A stretch of DNA of 64,000 nucleotides. It comes from Polaribacter sp. SA4-10 (GTDB taxonomy: Bacteria > Bacteroidota > Bacteroidia > Flavobacteriales > Flavobacteriaceae). The stretch is from contig CATIQU010000005.1 in the NCBI GenBank assembly GCA_949519155.1, forward strand, positions 52,073 through 116,072, in the 5' to 3' direction. The notes beneath the pieces are model-generated. The model saw only the letters and a program-made list of their open reading frames with translations. It was not told the origin of the DNA and searched no databases. Made by a program: the position numbers and the translations under genes. Positions 46,027-54,893 of this stretch are shown piece by piece (position 1 is the first letter of the stretch; every line of letters starts with the position of its first letter).

Positions 46027-46051
46027 TTCTTATATTTTATGCGTAATTTTG
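46018..46051 (+). promoter_or_regulatory. sufE operon promoter
   Basis: -33 TTTG at 46018-46021, 22-base spacer, -7 TAATTTTG at 46044-46051; ATG 49 bases downstream. The -33 box overlaps the start of the divergent kinase gene. Confidence 0.62.
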
Positions 46052-46100
46052 CAGGGTGCAAAAAACACTTTTTTTAAAGCCGTAAAAATAAGTTTAAAAA

Positions 46101-46526
46101 ATGACTATCAAAGAAATACAAGAAGAAATTATTGATGAGTTTTCTATGTTTGATGATTGGATGGATCGCTATCAATATATTATAGACTTAGGGAAATCGT
46201 TACCTATAATTGAATCTAAATTTAAATTAGATGAAAATTTAATTAAGGGATGCCAATCTAAAGTTTGGTTGTATTCTGAGTTAGAAAATAATATGATAAA
46301 ATACACTGCAGATAGCGATGCTATTTTAACAAAAGGGATTGCGGCACTACTAATTCGTGTATATTCTGGGCAGAAACCCAGTGATATCTTAACGGCAGAA
46401 ACTCGTTTTATCGATGAAATTGGACTTAAAGAACATTTAAGCCCTACACGAGCAAATGGCTTGGTTTCGATGATTAAACAAATAAAAATGTATGCAATTG
46501 CACAACAAACAAGAATTGCAAATTAA
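46101..46526 (+). CDS. sufE: SufE sulfur-transfer protein
   Basis: 141 residues. It accepts persulfide sulfur from the cysteine desulfurase SufS and passes it to the SUF scaffold. The active Cys lies in LIKGCQSKVWL near residue 51, and MFDDWMDRYQYIIDLGKSLP is the typical N-terminal segment. It is the first gene of a run with DUF59, DUF2480 and DUF3078 genes. The rest of the suf operon is not in this window. Confidence 0.95.
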   Translation: MTIKEIQEEIIDEFSMFDDWMDRYQYIIDLGKSLPIIESKFKLDENLIKGCQSKVWLYSELENNMIKYTADSDAILTKGIAALLIRVYSGQKPSDILTAETRFIDEIGLKEHLSPTRANGLVSMIKQIKMYAIAQQTRIAN

Positions 46527-46537
46527 TAACTTACAAA

Positions 46538-46858
46538 ATGACAGATAAAGAATTAGAAGAGATTGGAGATAAAATTGTACGTGTTTTAAAGACCATTTAC
46601 GATCCAGAAATCCCTGTAGATATTTATGAGTTAGGTTTAATTTATGATGTTTTTGTCTCTGAAGAAAACAATGCAAAAATATTAATGACTTTGACCTCTC
46701 CAAACTGTCCCGTTGCGGAAAGCTTGCCGGTTGATATTGAAGAGAAAGTAAAATCTCTGGAAGAAATTAATAGTTGTGAAGTAGAAATTACTTTTGATCC
46801 TACATGGACTCAAGAAATGATGAGTGAAGAAGCAAAACTAGAATTGGGAATGCTTTAG
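46538..46858 (+). CDS. DUF59/MIP18-family SUF assembly protein
   Basis: 106 residues, a single DUF59 domain: RVLKTIYDPEIPVDIYELGLIYDV near residue 12 and the conserved Cys in TLTSPNCPVAESLP. Family members (SufT, PaaD-like) help mature Fe-S proteins. It lies 11 bases after sufE and is clearly in the same operon. Confidence 0.93.
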   Translation: MTDKELEEIGDKIVRVLKTIYDPEIPVDIYELGLIYDVFVSEENNAKILMTLTSPNCPVAESLPVDIEEKVKSLEEINSCEVEITFDPTWTQEMMSEEAKLELGML

Positions 46859-46944
46859 GTAAATTTTATCCCTAGCAAAACTAAAAAACCGTTAAACCCT
46901 TTTGAATATTCAGGATTCCTTGTTAAATTTTGAAACCTAAAAAA

Positions 46945-47454
46945 ATGGAAAAAGAAATAATTAACCGTGTTGCAAATAGTAAACTGAAAACTTTTGATCT
47001 TGAGGAGATTTATCCTGAAGGAAAAAGAGTCTTGTTTGATATTAAAGATTGGTTGTTTGAAGAAATCATTTTAAAAGAAATCGATTTTAGAATTTCCGTT
47101 AAAAACCATGATTGGTCTCAATACAAAAACTGTTTTGTTGCAGTTCATAGTTCTGTTGATGCAATCATCCCATCTTGGGCTTTTATGCTTATTGCTGCAG
47201 AAATAACTCCGTTTGCAAACAAGGTTGTTATTGGTGATTTAACATTGTTAGAAACCGTAATTTACCAAGAATTATTGGAATTTGTAGATTTTAAGCACTT
47301 TGCAGACTCGCCTGTAATTATAAAAGGCTGTGCTGAAAAACCAATTCCCAATAGTGCATTCGCTTTTTTGATTGGTAAATTACAACCGATAGCTACTTCA
47401 ATTTTATTTGGAGAAGCCTGTTCTACAGTCCCTATTTACAAAGCAAAAAAATAA
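46945..47454 (+). CDS. DUF2480-family protein
   Basis: 169 residues from the ATG at 46945; an upstream TTG would add only five residues. It matches the Bacteroidota family DUF2480 (FDIKDWLFEEIILKEIDFR..., CFVAVHSSVDAIIPSWAFMLIA), with late conserved Cys in VIIKGCAEKPIP and FGEACSTVPI. It has no signal peptide and its function is unknown. Its steady place behind sufE and DUF59 genes suggests a role in Fe-S or sulfur metabolism; the two Cys could be ligands (inference). Confidence 0.82.
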   Translation: MEKEIINRVANSKLKTFDLEEIYPEGKRVLFDIKDWLFEEIILKEIDFRISVKNHDWSQYKNCFVAVHSSVDAIIPSWAFMLIAAEITPFANKVVIGDLTLLETVIYQELLEFVDFKHFADSPVIIKGCAEKPIPNSAFAFLIGKLQPIATSILFGEACSTVPIYKAKK

Positions 47455-47491
47455 TTTTATTTTCAGGTAAATCATTATTATCATTTTAAAA

Positions 47492-48409
47492 ATGAAAAAA
47501 TTAATATACGCTCTTTTATTCGTGAGTTGTAGCTTTTCTATGAGCGCACAAACTGCTGCTGAACTCAAAAAAGAACAAGCACCTAAAAAAGCACAAATTG
47601 CAAAACTAAAAGGGGAGGTCGCTATTTTACAAGCAAAAATAGACGCACTTCCAGGATGGAGAGTTGGTGCTTTCGGAACCATTGGCGGAAGCCTTTCAGG
47701 GTTTAAAAATTGGTACTCAAGAACTGCACCCAATGCTGGTGCTGGGAATATTGGAATCACCATCAATGGATTTGCTAATTTAATTAAAGAAACTTTTTTC
47801 TGGAAAAACTCTGGAACTGTAAATTTGGGTTGGGTAAAATTAGATGATAAATCTGTAGATGGAGATGCCGGTTTTGAAACCGCCACAGATGTTTTTACGA
47901 TCTCGTCTTTATACGGAAAACGAATCAACAAAAAATGGGCAGCTTCTGCTTTGATTGAATATAGAACTTCTCTAATTGATAACTTTAATGATCCTGGTTA
48001 TTTAGATTTTGGGGGTGGTTTTACCTGGACGCCTATAAATAAATTGGTCGTTGTAGTCCACCCAGGAAACTACAATTTTGTTTTTAGTAAAGGGGAGACT
48101 GTTTTTGAATCTTCTTTAGGGGCAAAAGTGGTCGCCGATTACGCAACAAAAATCAAAAAATTAAGTGTAAAATCGAATTTATCAATCTACCAAAGTTATA
48201 AATCAAATGACTTGTCTAACTGGGCATTGACGAATGCACTTGGCTATACTTTATTTAAAAAAATTGGGCTTGGTTTTGAACTTGGCTTGCGACAAAACAA
48301 ACAAGAGGCTTTAAACAACGCATTAATGACTGATACAAATGCAGTATTTAAAACGGTAGCCAATAAACTACAATCCTATTGGCTGTTAGGAATGAGCTAT
48401 GCGTTCTAA
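47492..48409 (+). CDS. DUF3078-family envelope protein
   Basis: 305 residues. A signal peptide ends at SMSAQ (residue 19-20). A short helical, Lys-rich coiled-coil stretch (about 21-52, AELKKEQAPKKAQIAKLKGEVAILQAKI) precedes a beta-rich barrel-like body ending in an aromatic strand (LLGMSYAF). This resembles DUF3078 outer-membrane proteins of Bacteroidota. Function unknown. It follows the DUF2480 gene by 37 bases and closes the cluster at a terminator. Confidence 0.8.
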   Translation: MKKLIYALLFVSCSFSMSAQTAAELKKEQAPKKAQIAKLKGEVAILQAKIDALPGWRVGAFGTIGGSLSGFKNWYSRTAPNAGAGNIGITINGFANLIKETFFWKNSGTVNLGWVKLDDKSVDGDAGFETATDVFTISSLYGKRINKKWAASALIEYRTSLIDNFNDPGYLDFGGGFTWTPINKLVVVVHPGNYNFVFSKGETVFESSLGAKVVADYATKIKKLSVKSNLSIYQSYKSNDLSNWALTNALGYTLFKKIGLGFELGLRQNKQEALNNALMTDTNAVFKTVANKLQSYWLLGMSYAF

Positions 48410-48415
48410 TAAAAC

Positions 48416-48448
48416 AAAAAAACCTCAAATTATCATTTGAGGCTTTTT
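48416..48448. terminator. Bidirectional terminator between DUF3078 gene and hflX
   Basis: AAAAAAACCTCAAAT, loop TATC, ATTTGAGG then CTTTTT; convergent genes on both sides. Confidence 0.87.
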
Positions 48449-48488
48449 CGGCAATCGGTATCTTAAATTTATTTCTTATACTTCGCTA

Positions 48489-49694
48489 TTACTCAGTATA
48501 CTCGTCATATAAAAAATTATTATACGGAAAACGTTCAATGTGAATTCGTTTCACTTCATTATATGTTTTCTCTTTAAAGTCTTCTAAATTGTCTTTATTT
48601 AAGGCAGAAATAAAAATACTCTCTACATCATAATCATTCATCCACGTTTTTTGCCAGTCTTCTAATGTAAAGTGTTCTTTGGTTTTTTCAGTAATTAAAT
48701 CATCTTCATCAATTGTTTCGTACTTGTAGGCATCAATCTTATTAAAAACCATCACAGTGGGTTTGTTGGCACAATTAATATCTGCTAAGACTGAATTTAC
48801 GGAAGCTATATGATCTTCGAAATTTGGATGCGAAATATCAACCACATGCAATAACAAATCTGCCTCACGAACCTCATCTAGTGTCGATTTAAAAGACTCT
48901 ATTAACTGTGTTGGTAGTTTTCTAATAAAACCAACAGTGTCCGTCATCAGAAAAGGAATGTTTTTAATTACTACTTTTCGAACCGTGGTATCTAAGGTTG
49001 CGAAGAGTTTGTTTTCGGCAAAAACATCACTTTTACTGATTACATTCATCAACGTAGATTTTCCAACATTGGTATAACCAACTAAAGCTACACGCACCAT
49101 TTTTCCACGGTTTTTTCTTTGAACCGCCATTTGCTTGTCTATGGTTGACAACTTCTTTTTAAGAACGGCTATTTTATCACGAATAATACGTCTGTCTGTT
49201 TCAATTTCTGTTTCACCAGGTCCACGCAAACCAATTCCCCCTTTTTGCTTATCTAAATGCGTCCAAAGTCTTGTTAAACGTGGCAATAAATATTGGTGTT
49301 GTGCTAATTCTACTTGTGTTTTTGCAGAGCTTGTTTGTGCTCTTTGCGCAAAAATATCTAAGATTAAATTGGTTCTATCTAAAATTTTGCAGTCCAAAAC
49401 TTTTTCAATATTCCGTATTTGTGCTGGAGAAAGTTCGTCATCAAAAATAGCGGTACCAATTCCTTTTGCTTCAATATAATTTTTAACTTCGTCTAATTTT
49501 CCCACTCCTAAAAAAGTTTTAGGGTTTGGTTTTTCCATTTTCTGAACAAAACGTTTTACGGTAACACCTCCGGCAGTTTCCGTTAAAAACTCTAACTCAT
49601 CTAAGTATTCTGTGGATTTCGATTCATCTTGTTGTTGGGTAATAACACCAATTAAAACGGCTTTTTCTGATATTGCTTCTCTTTGATCTATCAT
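48489..49694 (-). CDS. hflX: GTPase HflX
   Basis: 401 residues from the ATG at 49694. The N-terminal HflX domain (about 1-190) has TFLGVGKLDEVKNYI, DDELSPAQIRNIE and GGIGLRGPGETEIETDRR. The G domain has G1 GYTNVGKST near 210, G3 DTVGFIRKLP and G4 NKID. HflX rescues or splits stalled ribosomes under stress. The TTG at 49703 is rejected because it lies inside the -7 promoter box. The transcript probably starts within a few bases of the ATG. Confidence 0.95.
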   Translation of the reverse strand: MIDQREAISEKAVLIGVITQQQDESKSTEYLDELEFLTETAGGVTVKRFVQKMEKPNPKTFLGVGKLDEVKNYIEAKGIGTAIFDDELSPAQIRNIEKVLDCKILDRTNLILDIFAQRAQTSSAKTQVELAQHQYLLPRLTRLWTHLDKQKGGIGLRGPGETEIETDRRIIRDKIAVLKKKLSTIDKQMAVQRKNRGKMVRVALVGYTNVGKSTLMNVISKSDVFAENKLFATLDTTVRKVVIKNIPFLMTDTVGFIRKLPTQLIESFKSTLDEVREADLLLHVVDISHPNFEDHIASVNSVLADINCANKPTVMVFNKIDAYKYETIDEDDLITEKTKEHFTLEDWQKTWMNDYDVESIFISALNKDNLEDFKEKTYNEVKRIHIERFPYNNFLYDEYTE

Positions 49695-49700
49695 AGGGTA

Positions 49701-49730
49701 CAAAAGTAAAACAAATCTTGTTGTTTCAAT
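49701..49730 (-). promoter_or_regulatory. hflX promoter, almost leaderless
   Basis: On the minus strand -33-like ATTG (49727-49730), an 18-base spacer and -7 TACTTTTG (49701-49708), which ends only 6 bases before the ATG at 49694. Confidence 0.58.
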
Positions 49731-49732
49731 AG

Positions 49733-49761
49733 AAAAAACCCCAATACAAATTGAGGTTTTT
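49733..49761 (-). terminator. Terminator upstream of hflX
   Basis: AAAAAACCCCAAT / ATTGAGGTTTTT with a 4-base loop and one mismatch. It can end the transcript of the small genes at 49805-50202. Confidence 0.7.
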
Positions 49762-49804
49762 GGTATTAATTCAAATTTTACACGTTTACTTTACTTCTTA
49801 TTAC

Positions 49805-49927
49805 TCATTCGTTTACATAGATAGCAATATCGTAGGGCACATAGATATTGTAACGTTCAAAATGGCAACGGAACTTTAATATTAAAAGAAGAGGTGTTTG
49901 TGTTATGTATTGAGGTAAAAAGAACAT
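49805..49927 (-). CDS. Possible 40-residue small ORF
   Basis: A 40-codon ORF in the 268-base gap before hflX. It starts at the ATG at 49927, preceded by an AGGAG Shine-Dalgarno-like motif 6-7 bases upstream (unusual in this phylum), and ends with ...YNIYVPYDIAIYVNE before a TGA. The hflX-side terminator follows about 45 bases later. I recognise no family. It could be a real small peptide, the end of a decayed gene, or chance. Confidence 0.3.
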   Translation of the reverse strand: MFFLPQYITQTPLLLILKFRCHFERYNIYVPYDIAIYVNE

Positions 49928-49962
49928 TAATCACTCCTAAAAAACACACAAGAACTAAAATA

Positions 49963-50202
49963 TTATTTTTTCCCTTGTTGATTAAAGGCATCTCGCAACT
50001 TTTGGTCGTTTAGGATGTATTTCTTGTATTTCCCGTCTTTGTATCTATAATAAATGAAAATTGGCATCAACAGAAATGAGAAATAAAAAATACTTAAACC
50101 CATAACGATTTGTGCTTTTTCATGATCAATATGTATCAAATAAATACCAATTGCTACCCAAGTAACAAAAATTATAAACATTATTTTTAAAAGGACTTTC
50201 AT
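49963..50202 (-). CDS. Small two-helix membrane protein
   Basis: 79 residues from the ATG at 50202 (an ATG 48 bases upstream gives a less plausible, non-hydrophobic start). Two membrane helices are evident (about 4-22 and 32-54), followed by a basic, Lys/Tyr-rich cytoplasmic tail (YRYKDGKYKKYILNDQ). No named family is recognised. It lies between the small ORF and the ClC gene on the same strand; an ACAGG motif precedes the start. Confidence 0.6.
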   Translation of the reverse strand: MKVLLKIMFIIFVTWVAIGIYLIHIDHEKAQIVMGLSIFYFSFLLMPIFIYYRYKDGKYKKYILNDQKLRDAFNQQGKK

Positions 50203-50343
50203 CCTGTAAAAATACAAAAGTTCTCTCTGAAAACTAGTATTGAAATTCATTTCATTGTTTTTATGTGAGCACTTATTTTAAAGAGATTGGGCAAATCCTA
50301 TTTTGAAATGCAATTTATTACGGTTTTAAGAAAAACCATCTTT

Positions 50344-52122
50344 TTACGAAGGGGTAACTTCAATGAGTTTATTTCGGTAAGCTGATAGCAGTTTGGACTT
50401 CGAAATAAAACCAACATATTTCTCATTTTTAACAACGGGTAAATTCCATGCACCACTGTCTTTAAATTTTTGCATGATTTTCTCTACAGAATCGTTATGA
50501 AATATAATTTCGGGTGCAGATTTCATGAAATCGGACACAAAGGTGGTTTCATATTGTGTTTGATCGAACATGATCGAACGGATATCATCTAATAAAACAA
50601 TCCCTAAAAACCTTTTTTCTTCGTCTAATACAGGAAAAATATTTCTTTTTGATTTTGCTACTGATTTCTTTAGCATTTCTCCCAAATTCATACCCAGTCT
50701 AATGGGGGTGAAGTTTTTTTCAATCAACTTCTCTATCCGCAGCATCATTAATACGTTTTTATCTTTGTCATGTGTAATAAGTTCACCTCTTTTTGCCAAC
50801 TCTACAGTATAAATCGAATTGGAGATAAAATATTTTGTAAAAGCAAAACTTATTGCTGCAACCAACATTAAAGGGACAAACAATTCATACCCACCAGTAA
50901 TCTCTGCAATTAAGAAAATAGCGGTTAAAGGTGCATGAAGTACTCCAGCCATTAACCCAGTCATTCCGATAAGTGTAAAATTAGACTCAGAGACTGAAAA
51001 CCCAAATTGGTTGATCACTTTTGCGATTGCATTACCAAGAGAGGCTCCCATAAATAATGTAGGAATAAAAACACCTCCTACTCCACCGGCGGCAAAAGTA
51101 GTGGTCATTGCAATTGCTTTAAAAACGGCAATAATCAACAGCATAAAAACGACCATATAAACATTCTGTAAATCGATATTATAGGGAATATCTTTTAATG
51201 CTTTTGCGGTATTTCCTTGCAATAAGTTATTAATTAACCCATACCCTTCACCGTATAGCGGAGGAATTAAATAAAGCATCACACCGATAGCAATACCTCC
51301 AATGATGAATTTTTTAAAGGGACTTTTAAAACGTTCAAAAAAGAGTGTAATGGCAAAATACATTTTTGAAAAATAAACGGAAGCGATTCCTGTTGAAAAA
51401 GCTAAAATGATATAAAAAGGAATATCTTCCACTTGAAAAACATCGATTAATTGAAAGCGAAATAGCACATCTGTACCTACAAAAAAATAGGAGGTAATTA
51501 TTGCAGAAACTGAAGCTAGTAAAAGTGGAACTAGCGACGCGAAAGCCAGATCTAAGCTAAATATTTCTACAGCAAAAATGATGGCTGCTATTGGCGCTTG
51601 AAACATAGAAGACATGGCTCCAGCAGTTGCACAGCCAATGAGTAACATTCGAGTTTTAGCATTCATATGGAACAACTGCGCAATGTTAGCCCCCAAAGCT
51701 GCTCCTGTACTTACTGCAGGCCCTTGCAACCCTGCTGAGCCACCAAAACCAACGGTTAAGGGCGCTGTAATTAGTGAAGCGTACATTTTATAACGTGCAA
51801 TAATTCCGTTTCTTTTTGAAATGGCATGTAGCGTGGTCGAAATTCCATGCCCGATTTCTTTTTTTATGATAAATTTCTTGGTGAAATAAACTAAAAACAA
51901 GCCAATAATTGGAAATATAAAGTAAAAGGAATAATGATAGTCTTTGATTATATTTCCTTGTAAAGCAGTCTCAATTAAGTAGGTTAAATCTTTTAAAAGA
52001 TAGGTCCCAATGCCTGCTAAAAAACCAACAAAAACACTTAGAATATAAATAAATTGTCTTTCAGAAATATATTTATATCTCCAAATTAGAATTTTTTTTA
52101 ATACTTTGTATTTTGGCCGCAT
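50344..52122 (-). CDS. ClC-family chloride channel/transporter with CBS domains
   Basis: 592 residues: a ClC membrane domain with many helices (about 25-435) and a C-terminal pair of CBS domains (about 455-585). The selectivity segments are GHGIST near 91 (for GSGIPE), GSAGLQGPAVSTG near 129 and AGGVGGVFIPTLFMGASLGN near 343. In the second, the gating glutamate of E. coli ClC (E148, GREGP) is Gln133 here. The internal proton glutamate region (E. coli HEVAL) seems to align with GTDVL. Anion transport is likely, but classical 2:1 Cl-/H+ exchange is doubtful. CBS domains suggest nucleotide regulation. Confidence 0.92.
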   Translation of the reverse strand: MRPKYKVLKKILIWRYKYISERQFIYILSVFVGFLAGIGTYLLKDLTYLIETALQGNIIKDYHYSFYFIFPIIGLFLVYFTKKFIIKKEIGHGISTTLHAISKRNGIIARYKMYASLITAPLTVGFGGSAGLQGPAVSTGAALGANIAQLFHMNAKTRMLLIGCATAGAMSSMFQAPIAAIIFAVEIFSLDLAFASLVPLLLASVSAIITSYFFVGTDVLFRFQLIDVFQVEDIPFYIILAFSTGIASVYFSKMYFAITLFFERFKSPFKKFIIGGIAIGVMLYLIPPLYGEGYGLINNLLQGNTAKALKDIPYNIDLQNVYMVVFMLLIIAVFKAIAMTTTFAAGGVGGVFIPTLFMGASLGNAIAKVINQFGFSVSESNFTLIGMTGLMAGVLHAPLTAIFLIAEITGGYELFVPLMLVAAISFAFTKYFISNSIYTVELAKRGELITHDKDKNVLMMLRIEKLIEKNFTPIRLGMNLGEMLKKSVAKSKRNIFPVLDEEKRFLGIVLLDDIRSIMFDQTQYETTFVSDFMKSAPEIIFHNDSVEKIMQKFKDSGAWNLPVVKNEKYVGFISKSKLLSAYRNKLIEVTPS

Positions 52123-52199
52123 GCTTATTCTTCTAGGTTTTATTGAGTGAAATAGTCCTGATTATTAAAAAACACCAACACAATAAGGGGTTTTAATTT

Positions 52200-52910
52200 T
52201 TATTGCGCAGTTTTTGAAAGAATATCCACCCCTAAATAACCATCGTTTTTATTATAATACCATGCTCTTTCTTTTGGCATTTTTATGTCGTGAACTGTTT
52301 CTAAGCCCGTTAACAAAATGTACTCGCCACTTTCTTTTTTTTCTTTAAAGAACTGATAAACCTCCATTGCATAGGTTTTGGGATCGAAATAAAAGTACCA
52401 GGTGTCTTTTCCCACCTCTTTTGTATAGGTCACTTTTAAGACTAAATATTCTTTTCCTTTAAAGGTTTTTGTGGTTGTTTTTTGATGAATAATAGTGCCT
52501 TCATCTTTTAGTTTCATCGGCAAACCATACAAATAGGTATAATAATTTTTATACAAATTTGCGCGTTCACAGCTTAATTTATGTTTCTTTAGAAGCTCTT
52601 CCGAAGGCGTTGTATTTCCATTAATCGCCATACTACAAATTCCTTTCCGAAGGGCATACTGGGTAACCAATGTGTCTTTAATGGCTTTTACTAAAAAATA
52701 CTCTTCTGGAAGGTTTATTTCTACATAACTCTTTCTTGGGCTGTTTTTAGGTGTTTTCATGGTTACCAAAAAAGCACTTTTAAAAGTATCCCAATTTCCG
52801 TTTGGATCATGAAATTGAATTGATTTCTCTAATAGCTGATTTCCAGTAAGCCTTTGTGAAAATGAAATTATTGCTGTAAAAAGCAATAAAAGTGTCGTAA
52901 ATTTTTTCAT
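52200..52910 (-). CDS. DUF6503-like secreted protein
   Basis: 236 residues with a signal peptide ending at ISFSQ (residue 18). The body is beta-rich and resembles LolA/LppX-like folds used for lipid or lipoprotein carriage: SIQFHDPNGNWDTFKSAF near 31, YLYGLPMKLKDEGT near 126 and DTWYFYFDPKTYAMEVYQF near 168. The closest label I can offer is the Bacteroidota family DUF6503; the function is unknown. A terminator separates it from aspS. Confidence 0.65.
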   Translation of the reverse strand: MKKFTTLLLLFTAIISFSQRLTGNQLLEKSIQFHDPNGNWDTFKSAFLVTMKTPKNSPRKSYVEINLPEEYFLVKAIKDTLVTQYALRKGICSMAINGNTTPSEELLKKHKLSCERANLYKNYYTYLYGLPMKLKDEGTIIHQKTTTKTFKGKEYLVLKVTYTKEVGKDTWYFYFDPKTYAMEVYQFFKEKKESGEYILLTGLETVHDIKMPKERAWYYNKNDGYLGVDILSKTAQ

Positions 52911-52923
52911 CCTTTAAAGGTAT

Positions 52924-52948
52924 AAAAAATCCCGCAAAAGCGGGATTT
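52924..52948 (-). terminator. aspS terminator
   Basis: On the minus strand AAATCCCGC, loop TTTT, GCGGGATTT then a T-run, directly after the aspS stop. Confidence 0.92.
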
Positions 52949-52955
52949 AAAATTT

Positions 52956-54710
52956 TTATGCTTTCAAATCTAATTTGATGCTCAGCTCTTTAAGTTGCTC
53001 CTTATCTATAAATGCAGGAGCATCAATCATCACATCACGTCCAGAATTGTTTTTCGGAAAAGCGATAAAGTCTCTAATGGTTTCTTGTCCGCCTAAGATT
53101 GCAACCAGTCGGTCCAATCCAAAAGCCAAACCTCCATGAGGTGGTGCTCCATATTCAAAAGCATCCATTAAGAATCCAAATTGTGCTTTGGCATCTTCTT
53201 CAGAAAAACCTAAATGACGCAACATGGTTGCTTGTATTTGCTTATCGTGAATACGAATAGATCCTCCTCCAATTTCATTTCCGTTTAAAACCAAATCGTA
53301 TGCATTTGCTTTTACATCTCCAGGATGGATATCTAACAACTCCAATTGCCCTGGTTTTGGTGAGGTAAATGGATGGTGCATTGCATGGTAGTGACCCGTT
53401 TCTTCATCGAGTTCTAACAATGGAAAATCTATCACCCATAGAGGAGCAAATACTTTTGGATCTCTCAATCCTAATCGCTCTGCCAATTCCATTCTTAAAG
53501 CAGATAATTGTGCTCTTACCTTATTCGTTTCACCAGATAACACACAGACTAAATCTCCAGGTTTTGCATCGGTTGCTGCAGCCCATTTGGCAAGGTCTTC
53601 TTGATCGTAAAATTTATCCACCGAAGATTTGAACGTTCCATCTTCATTTACACGACAATAAATCATGCCTAAAGCACCCACTTGTGGTCTTCGTACCCAG
53701 TCTATTAATTTGTCTATTTCTTTTCTTGTATAAGCATTTCCGCCCGGCACTGCAATTCCAACCACCAATTCAGCGCTGTTAAAAACACCAAATTCTTTGT
53801 GCTGTGCAACTGCATTTAACTCGCCAAACTCCATTCCAAAACGAATGTCTGGCTTGTCGTTTCCGTATATTTTCATGGCATCGTCGTACAGCATTCTTGG
53901 GAACTCTGCCACCTCAACGCCGTTAATTTCTTTTAGTAAATGACGTGTCAATCCTTCAAAAATATTTAAAATATCTTCCTGTTCAACAAAGGCCATTTCA
54001 CAGTCAATTTGCGTAAACTCTGGCTGTCTGTCTGCACGTAAATCTTCATCTCTAAAGCATTTTACAATCTGAAAATACTTATCCATTCCACCCACCATCA
54101 ACAATTGCTTAAATGTTTGTGGAGACTGTGGCAAGGCATAAAACTGCCCTTCATTCATGCGTGAAGGCACTACAAAATCTCTTGCCCCTTCCGGCGTAGA
54201 TTTTATTAAATAAGGCGTTTCAACTTCAATAAATTCTTGATCTGAAAGGTACTTTCTCACTTCCATAGAAACCTTATGACGAAAGATCAAACTGTCTTTT
54301 ACAGGGTTTCTTCTAATGTCTAAATATCTGTATTTCATTCTGATGTCTTCTCCCCCATCAGTATTGTCTTCAATCGTAAAAGGGGGCGTTAACGCTTCGT
54401 TTAAAATTTCTAATTTAGAAACCAACACTTCAACATTTCCCGTTGTCATTTTTGCGTTTTTAGATTCACGCTCAATCACAGTACCCGTAACTTGTATTAC
54501 AAATTCTCTTCCTAAAGATTTTGCTTTTTCAATCATTGCTTTAGGTGTACGCGCTTCATCAAAAATTAATTGCGTAATTCCGTAACGGTCTCGTAAATCT
54601 ACCCAAACCATAAACCCTTTGTCACGCGATTTTTGAACCCAACCTGCCAAGGTTACCTCTGTATTGATGTGCGATGCTCTTAACTCGCCACAAGAATGAC
54701 TTCTATACAT
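52956..54710 (-). CDS. aspS: Aspartyl-tRNA synthetase
   Basis: 584 residues. An N-terminal OB anticodon domain ([11 protein letters not shown]..., [15 protein letters not shown]) is followed by the class II core with motif 2 [18 protein letters not shown] near 218 and motif 3 [13 protein letters not shown] near 535. A bacterial GAD insertion domain lies between (about 290-420). The ATG at 54710 is chosen: the alternative TTG at 54734 lies inside the -7 promoter box and precedes non-conserved residues. Confidence 0.97.
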   Translation of the reverse strand: MYRSHSCGELRASHINTEVTLAGWVQKSRDKGFMVWVDLRDRYGITQLIFDEARTPKAMIEKAKSLGREFVIQVTGTVIERESKNAKMTTGNVEVLVSKLEILNEALTPPFTIEDNTDGGEDIRMKYRYLDIRRNPVKDSLIFRHKVSMEVRKYLSDQEFIEVETPYLIKSTPEGARDFVVPSRMNEGQFYALPQSPQTFKQLLMVGGMDKYFQIVKCFRDEDLRADRQPEFTQIDCEMAFVEQEDILNIFEGLTRHLLKEINGVEVAEFPRMLYDDAMKIYGNDKPDIRFGMEFGELNAVAQHKEFGVFNSAELVVGIAVPGGNAYTRKEIDKLIDWVRRPQVGALGMIYCRVNEDGTFKSSVDKFYDQEDLAKWAAATDAKPGDLVCVLSGETNKVRAQLSALRMELAERLGLRDPKVFAPLWVIDFPLLELDEETGHYHAMHHPFTSPKPGQLELLDIHPGDVKANAYDLVLNGNEIGGGSIRIHDKQIQATMLRHLGFSEEDAKAQFGFLMDAFEYGAPPHGGLAFGLDRLVAILGGQETIRDFIAFPKNNSGRDVMIDAPAFIDKEQLKELSIKLDLKA

Positions 54711-54731
54711 TTCTTTTGAAAATTTAAGTTG

Positions 54732-54739
54732 CAAAATTA
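54732..54739 (-). promoter_or_regulatory. -7 box of aspS
   Basis: On the minus strand TAATTTTG, 21 bases before the ATG at 54710. It overlaps the rejected TTG start at 54734. Confidence 0.55.
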
Positions 54740-54765
54740 GACATTTTCAATTGAATAATAATGCT

Positions 54766-54863
54766 TTGGGCGTTCATTTCTAAAGAGAAATGCCCCGCTT
54801 TTCGCACTCGCTTCTCGCAAAAAGCGAGAGAGCTCAAACAATTGCTGCAATCGGTAACGCAAA
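54766..54863. repeat. Structured intergenic element (possible flavobacterial repeat)
   Basis: About 98 bases between aspS and the cupin gene with higher GC than its flanks. It begins with TTGGGCGTT and ends with GGTAACGCAAA, and contains two hairpins: one pairing CATTTCT with AGAAATG and GGGC with GCCC, and one TCTCGC-AAAAA-GCGAGA. It looks like the short GGGCGTT...AACGC intergenic repeats I recall from other Flavobacteriaceae; only one copy is seen here, so this is a tentative call. Confidence 0.4.
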
Positions 54864-54880
54864 ATTCGTCCAATTCTTTG

Positions 54881-54888
54881 TAAATTTG
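54881..54888 (+). promoter_or_regulatory. -7 box of the cupin gene, leaderless
   Basis: TAAATTTG ends just 5 bases before the ATG at 54894, so transcription probably begins at or within a base or two of the start codon. Confidence 0.5.
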
Positions 54889-54893
54889 TCCTT

